A stretch of 64,000 nucleotides of DNA from Physcomitrium patens (Eukaryota > Streptophyta > Bryopsida > Funariales > Funariaceae). The stretch is from assembly GCF_000002425.4 (NCBI RefSeq), contig NC_037274.1, positions 14,485,517 through 14,549,516 on the forward strand. The letters are read 5' to 3'. Every line of letters begins with the position of its first letter. The stretch's first letter is position 1. Below, in pieces: positions 57,901-64,000 of this stretch. The position numbers were made by a program, and so were the translations under genes. The notes under the pieces are model-generated. The model had not been told where the DNA came from and searched no databases. It saw only the letters and a program-made list of their open reading frames with translations.

Positions 57901-59434
57901 GGGGTGGATTACGAGCGGAAGTCATGTAAATTCTGCCTTGAAATCTACGCAAGTCTAATATTCAAAATTCAAAATTGTCCATTCATTCATGAATGGGATC
58001 CAAACAGAATCCAAATGGGGGAGCGGGGCTCAAATACAGGGCCTGGCTGGGCTTAGCTGCCCCTTGAAGAACGTTGGAGCCCCTCACGACGTACATGACG
58101 TCACCCGCTAGTACATGTCAGCAAACAACTCCGTGGGGAGGGAGGCCAAGAGCGCACCCGCGTTCGAATCCATGGGGAACAGGGAACAACCATTCGCGAA
58201 CAGAGAGAAAGAATATATTGTTTTCACTCTCGAAGCGCCTCCCTAAATTAGCGCCCCTTTTGGGGCTTTTCCCCGCCTCTAAACTTAGCGGGCATGGGGC
58301 CTCGATTCAAGGCCCGATGATAGGGGGACCGTCTCGTGAGTCCCGGAGCGCTCTCCTTCCTGGAACATTCCTCTTCATGCAATTCTCTTGTCTGCAGCTG
58401 TCTGTATATGTTGTGTGTCCATGAGCGGGGGCGAGCCCCTCCCTCATTGTGCAACATTTCATCCATAGTTACAGCACCATGGATGAATAATTCAGTCCAT
58501 CCATGTGTGTGTGTGTGTGTGCGCGCCTGATTGCTGTAGTGCTTCTTCTTCCCGCCTGAAGTACTTGCCCGGGGAGAAGGGCAGGGACGGGTCAGGAAGA
58601 ATCTGCGACCCATGTTCGGCGAAGGAGGACCGTGCGATCGAGACGGGGTGGGGAGTCCATGATCACCGCCCAGGATTGGACCCGGCCCGCGATTGATGTT
58701 ATCGTCGTCGTCGTGGGCCTGACTCTCCACTGTATTGTTTTTCTGATCTCTGTCATTCTCAGTTCTGACCACATCGCCTTTTTGCAGTCTCCTCCCTACC
58801 CACCCCATCCTCCCCCTTCTTCCTCGGCCCCGATTGCCTCTTCTTCGCTGTTGCTACATTGCTGCTGCGGGGGTCGCATTTGGATTCTTTCAAGCTTGCT
58901 GCCTTGCCCTCGCTGTTACCTGCCTGTGCGTGGCTGTAGGAGTGCTTTTGGTGCAGTTTGCAGCTTGTGTCGGTGCTGGGACAAAAAAAGTGTGTTCGGG
59001 GTGAGCGGCGGCACCGGGGAGAGCTGCTGCTGGGAACTGTTTCGATCGTTCCTTGTCTGTTGGCGAGATACGGTTTCTATTCGAGGATCGTGTGGGAGGT
59101 GTTGGCATTTAAGCTTCCGTTAGAGCTTATTTGAGCAGTTGGAGTGTGTTACAGTGGTTGGTGGGAAGTCGAGCGGGCTCGCTTTGAGGTTAACCTCGTG
59201 GAGCTGAGGCGAGGGGGGTTTTTATTTTCATTTTTGTTTCGTTTTTTTTCTTTCTTTTAGCGGTGTTTGGGAGAGTTCGATCGTTTTTTAGAAGAAGGCT
59301 AGAAGGGGCTTCATGTAGTGAGTTCAGTAAACTCTGGAGCTATTCGTGGTTTCTTTGTTTTCTAGATCTGACTTGAGTCGAAGGAGCGTTGCGTCGCGTG
59401 GTGAAATTAACCAAGGCCGTTACTAGTGACAGCA
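57901..59434 (+). promoter_or_regulatory. Promoter and 5' leader region of the DUF4057 gene
   Basis: GC content rises sharply at about 57,900. The region holds a TGACGTCA palindrome (58,096-58,103; bZIP C-box/CRE type), a (TG)n run at 58,504-58,524 and pyrimidine-rich leader-like DNA between 58,780 and 59,430 that would form a long 5' UTR. Frames on the minus strand (58,248-58,808) have no recognisable domain and look like chance in GC-rich DNA. The transcription start cannot be placed from sequence. Confidence 0.45.
58096..58103. promoter_or_regulatory. TGACGTCA palindrome
   Basis: A perfect C-box/CRE-like octamer, known target type of plant bZIP factors, about 1.3 kb upstream of the start codon. 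Use in this gene is unproven. Confidence 0.35.
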
Positions 59435-61841
59435 ATGCCTGTTGATAATGGCGCCCCAGCAGTTCACAAGAGGGGTTACAGACCTCCTGGTGGCGAGTCC
59501 ACAGTGCAACTCACCTGGTCGGATAATCCCGACGTTCCACGCTCTCCAGCACCTTCCGCTCGTCCCTATGGTGTCAGCGAAACCCATGGATTCATAATGC
59601 CCAGTGAAGATAGCCCTGTCGGTCGACCAACTATTCGTATGCACCAGGTGGAACCTCTTAGCTTGAGGCATTCGCACACCTTGCGCATTTGTGTGTTGGT
59701 CAAGTTAGTATTGTGTTGTTAGCATCGGGTCTCGAATAAGGGTTCCGGAGCCCTGTCTTTCACCCACATTGGTAGCCCACTTGCATGGTATTGACCTCCA
59801 TACACTATATCTTATGTCAATGGTCCTTCCCAGTAGGTTTTTCTTCGCCTCTCGTGCACACAGTCAACCACGTACCCGTAGTCTGCGTGCTCAGTATTCT
59901 GTCGAGTTTTCTAATGGTGGTCCGGCGTTGTGAAATACAGCCTGCAGGTGGGGTGAGCACGATTAAGTTAGCTGAAACCGTTTCAGCTGAAGAAGCAGAA
60001 GCTATGCTGAAGAGGTACGCTCTTAGTCAGATACTGTGTCCCTGGAACTCAACTAGCCTGCACATACAACCTGGAGTAACACACCTATGGCATCGAGTTG
60101 TCGTATTATTCGTTGAATGATGATCGTGACCTGCACTGGCGTCGTAAGCATGGTTTCGGAGATGATGGCTGCAGGCTCGTTAGCTATTGCCATTATGATT
60201 GGTACCTTCTATGTTGCATTGTACTGTTTACACTGTTGGCTTAAAAATGATTATCATGTTTTTACACACTGTCCACCGCGGCATACTGGGATGGCCAAGT
60301 GATTTTTTCCAGTGTCTGATCTCAGCATACTATGATTTTATAGTTCCTGAAGTCTGTAGAACTGATTTTGGTGTATTATTTTCTATTCAGCCGCCCTGCC
60401 TCGGACTTAAAGAAAAGAGAGATGCATGGGAGTGGTATTTTCAATGGAGCAGGCGCTGGAAATGGCGAAGTCAATGGTTCTGATAGAACTGCTGTGCGTA
60501 TGCATCAGGTGTGATCGCTAGTTTCCTTCATCACTCAGTTATCTCGAGTGATTAGTGATTGAACCTCTCGTATCTCGGGTCCTTTTTCTAAAGATGCAAT
60601 ATTAGCACTAGGTGAAAATGTTCACTGGTTTGATGGACGAGGTCGGATTACGTTCTGGGCGCTTCATGAGCACACTTTGATTTTATTATATTATTCTATT
60701 ATTTTATTATTTCAAAAAATCTCTAGCAGTTAAAACACATCTGCTCAAACTTCTGACTCAGAGCAGGACTATTTACGAACTGATTCGTCAAAAAGTAGGT
60801 TTCTCAATGGCTATTCCTTAGTATTGGGCTGGAATTACAAGTTTCTTCACATGGATTTTGAGCTCCTTATTAAAAGGAGCACAATTCTGACATTCATCGG
60901 GAACAGATAGTCTATGCCAGTTTCATGTGATTCGATGGGACCAAACTGTAAAACCTGCCAGGTTGTATATCAGGCCACGGCACAAAATATTTGTTTACCA
61001 GATGCCAAGAAAACACACAAAATACTAGAGGATCTAGTTTTTCACTATCACGACTTGTCTGTGATCTTCAGCCAGCTGGCGGAGTCAGCCAAATATCATT
61101 TGGTGGAGAGGAGAGTGCATCACCAAAGAAGCCAGTCACTATCCCAGAAGTCGCGAAACAGAGGGAGCTTAGTGGTACGCGCGAGACCACTGATGATATT
61201 CATGCGAGACGAGGGAGCTTTTCGAATGCCAAAGCTAAGGAGTTGACGGGCAGCAACATCTTTGGGCCCCCTCTTCCAGACCAACCTAAGAACAATCGTT
61301 CACTTGAAATGAGGGAGGAATCAAAGGCTAATCAGGACCAGCCTCAACCACGAAGCTTGCACACGTCAGTGAGGATTTCTAATGTAAGTTTAAAAGGCAT
61401 TGGTTTGTAGTCTGAACGATCTCATTCTCTTTTCTGACTTCAACTGTTTGTGCATCCTGATAATGTAGTGCGATGATAATATCTAGTGAATGTTCTATCT
61501 CCTTTCTATATGCCTTTCTTAAGTGATGAATTCCGAAAGTGGTATGTTGATTGCAGCCTGCAGGAGGCCGCAGTCAGATTTCCTTCGGCACAGATGAGGA
61601 GGTTGATAGTGTTACCCATAAACTTTCAGGGCTGAAGAGTGCTGAGCTTTCTGGACATGATATCTTCAGTGACGCTAACAATGCGCCCAATGCTAAGCCC
61701 CAGCACCATCATCTGAGCCAAGCAAAGCTCAAGGAGATAACTGGCCATGACATCTTCTCGGATGACAAACCCAGAGCCCGGGATGTCCTTGGTGGCATTA
61801 AAAAGCCACCTGGCGGTGCTAGCTCCATTGCTCTTGTTTAG
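59435..61841 (+). CDS. DUF4057-family plant protein with repeated PxGGxS motifs
   Basis: Five exons (59435-59647, 59941-60014, 60391-60508, 61072-61383, 61557-61841) with GT/AG introns give 333 residues. The protein is polar, probably largely disordered, without signal peptide or membrane segment. Five copies of P(P/A)GGxSxxxL/F occur: PPGGESTVQL (17), PAGGVSTIKL (72), PAGGVSQISFG (136), PAGGRSQISFG (240) and PPGGASSIAL (near the end). REMHGSGIF, AKELTGSNIFG, SAELSGHDIF and LKEITGHDIF are a second repeated motif. This is the DUF4057 pattern of land plants; function is not established. The PxGGxS motif recalls microtubule-associated SPIRAL1 and Jupiter/HN1 proteins, which is only a resemblance. 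The start is the ATG in MPVDNGAPAVHKRGYRPPGG. Introns 1, 3 and 4 fall directly before a PAGG copy in phase 0. Confidence 0.87.
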
Positions 61842-62200
61842 ACAGCTGCTTTCTGTGTTTGTTTTGTGAAGGGCTTGTTCCTGTATCTGGGTCACCATGG
61901 GTTGCATGGCGGTGAATCCTCTCTTCTTTAGGGTGTCGAGTAGGTGTAGCAGGAAGGTAAGGGGCACCTTCAAATTGCAGGATTGGCTGAGAGCTCACTC
62001 TGCCTTAGGCTGAACTAGGCATTTTGTAATTATTGTTCTCTTTTGTCCTTTGAACTCTTATTCATCTATGGTGTACTAGGCATTCACAGAGAGCGTTGCG
62101 CTCTTGAGTACATGCACATAGTGTTTTATACGTTGTTCTGCTTTGTTTTGTATTTTTCTTTCAAAGCGGTCATGTCCACTATGTACGAAATTGTTGGTTT
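61842..62200 (+). other. Probable 3' UTR of the DUF4057 gene
   Basis: T-rich sequence with TTTTGTAATTATTGTTC and TTTTGTATTTTTC follows the stop. No canonical AATAAA was seen close by, which is not unusual in plants. Confidence 0.4.
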
Positions 62201-64000
62201 CTTTTGCTACATCTCCTGAGTGCCCAGACTCCAGAATACTTGTTGATGATCACTTTCCTACGCATGTTCGAAGCCATAACTATTGATGAAGTTTCAGTTG
62301 TGTTACGATCATTGATCACAGATTTCCTTTGCAAAAGCCTACCTCGTTTTGCCGGTGCATATCTGCTGATACAGTCTGCGTATTCGCTGTGCTCCTGGTA
62401 TCAACTTCGTGTTTGAGATGTGAAACTTCTGAACTAAGCTGAGAGTCTATGCAGACATGGTGTGCATGCAGTACCAGTTTGTGCATAACCGCCGAACAGT
62501 GGAGCTGGTTAAGGATATAGAGAAAAAAAGAAAGGAATTGATTCAATTGCGAACACTGGAGGACTACAGATTCCACTCATTCCGAATCACTTTCGTGTGA
62601 GTTATTTGGGCACTGTAGGACTCACTGTCCATGCTTCGCTCCTTTCAGAATGATTATCCAGTCTATCTTGAGTGGGGTGCTTATACGCCCGTATATAAAC
62701 ATATACATATGTACTCGCACACTGAGCATTGCATGGGAAATGATGTGACTGAGTGGAAAGTAGCGATTTAGAGGGGCCATTCTTTCTGTTTTACAGACCC
62801 TTTCACTTTGCTCTGTCAGGGTTACAACGTCACACCCAATTCACTTGATTGACACGTGGATCTTCAGCAAATACATATACATATTTTTTCATGTGAAAAT
62901 TGGGCCATGACAGATAGGTAGTACTCATCCATTGTTCTTTTCAAAATACTTCCAATTTCATTGGGTCTATGGAAGTCGTAATAGTAGAGGTAGAGTCAAA
63001 GGAACATAGTTCATGAATTTTAATTCTAACAATTCAACTTCAGGAGACGATTTGTTATTGATTAAAAAGAAAGCCATACTTATGTGCAGCTTTGTGTAAC
63101 AATTTAAAGTAATGACAAAACATGAATGTGACCATCTGAGTATGTGCATCTGATATATAATCTACAAAATCAGCATACATGTAAAATTTTAAAATAGGGT
63201 AATAAGATTGATAATAGCTCTATTCATGAATTTTAACACTTCATTGTTATTTTGATATTCCATTATGTAACCTGCTTCAAAAAAAAAAAAACTTTAAAAT
63301 AATATTTAAATATTATATATTTATTTGATAAGATTACAAGCCATGTACTAAGAAAATCTACCATATAATTCATTCATTACTTCTATGACCACATACAATA
63401 ATTTGTGATATTTAGATATCTATCAATATAGCACTCAATTTTATTATTTTTTAAAAGTATCATAACAATAAAACAAAAATTGTGTATTATTAGAAGCATC
63501 ATTATTTGAAATGTAAATATTAATTCAAAAAATAAAGAAAACTATAAATGGATATCTCTTGTTCCATAAATCTTTATATATACACTTCTACAAAAGTAAA
63601 TATATATTTACTAGTTTCAATTTTAAATCATTATTTTTATCATATTTAGAAAGTTATTTAAGCCACACCTCAATTTTGTTCAAGCCATACCTTCTTTTGC
63701 CATCTTATGATTAGTTCTATCCATCCCCATCTTTCTTCTTTGTTTCCAATTCCATATCTCCCATTCACATCCTTGTTCCTTATCCCATCTCTTCCATCCC
63801 TCATTCTCTCTTCTTCTCCCTCCTATGTCCCTTATTCCCAACCCAAATTTGTGGCTCATCATTTAGGAGCATAACTCACAAATTTAGCTGGATGCATTAT
63901 ACAAAATAAGGTTGCAATATCTTTTATATGATGTTTATGGTTTTTTCTTAATTTAATCCATACAAACTCCATATCTATACAAAAAAATATGCACAAAAGC
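62201..64000. other. Downstream flank without recognised genes
   Basis: GC content falls again from about 62,850. Short frames have no recognisable domains. A strongly pyrimidine-rich tract (CCATC/TTCTTC type) lies at about 63,690-63,840; its complementary purine-rich frame has no sign of coding. Confidence 0.5.

Noticed and set aside
58248..58808. A 186-codon minus-strand frame upstream of the DUF4057 gene
   Set aside because: Low-complexity, GC-driven, overlapping frames on the other strand, no domain; better explained as promoter or leader DNA.
63680..63862. A 60-codon minus-strand frame near the right edge
   Set aside because: It is the purine-rich complement of a pyrimidine tract; composition, not coding, explains it.

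Overview
The window looks like nuclear DNA of a land plant, most likely a bryophyte such as a moss. Two host genes with spliceosomal introns sit in a sea of nested, AT-rich, decayed Ty3/gypsy retrotransposons. The species cannot be named from the sequence. No prokaryotic feature, rRNA, tRNA or CRISPR array was seen.

Layout. (1) 1-18,758: a chromodomain Ty3/gypsy element, A (235-18,002, + strand), lies inside an older antisense gypsy relic, C. A is itself interrupted by a complete, younger, oppositely oriented gypsy element, B (3,550-12,217, two 1.34 kb LTRs). Between its chromodomain and its 3' LTR, A also holds a 2.78 kb piece of host gene (14,364-17,140). (2) 18,759-20,093: a solo LTR of B type with a perfect 4-bp target duplication, then an A-like LTR relic. 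(3) 20,552-27,600: a low-copy island with an intact seven-exon gene for the plastid pyruvate kinase alpha subunit (23,777-26,792, - strand). It is the source of the piece captured in A. (4) 28,155-51,540: very AT-rich strata of gypsy relics: G (-), D (+), E (+) and F (+). They hold solo LTRs and a Tc1/mariner relic, H, with 220-bp inverted repeats and a further 3.3 kb insert. (5) 51,540-57,900: AT-rich, simple-sequence DNA without genes. (6) 57,900-62,200: a GC-rich island with a five-exon DUF4057 gene (59,435-61,841, +). (7) 62,200-64,000: AT-rich flank.

Main result. A 2.78 kb genomic piece of the pyruvate kinase gene, introns and 3' UTR included, has been copied at DNA level into retrotransposon A. 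It lies opposite to the source gene, about 6.4 kb away. A 23-bp direct repeat flanks the insert, and there is a 4-bp microhomology at one junction, as expected for patch-type double-strand-break repair. The captured copy is nearly identical to the source, and most of the differences I could check are C-to-T or G-to-A changes on the transposon side. The two copies form inverted arms that could give a hairpin RNA from read-through of the real gene.

Throughout, the retroelements decay by C-to-T/G-to-A change: every premature stop checked in A can be explained by one such step. This suggests heavy cytosine methylation. The nesting and target duplications give a relative order: C before A, A before B; and D and E before the solo LTRs and F.
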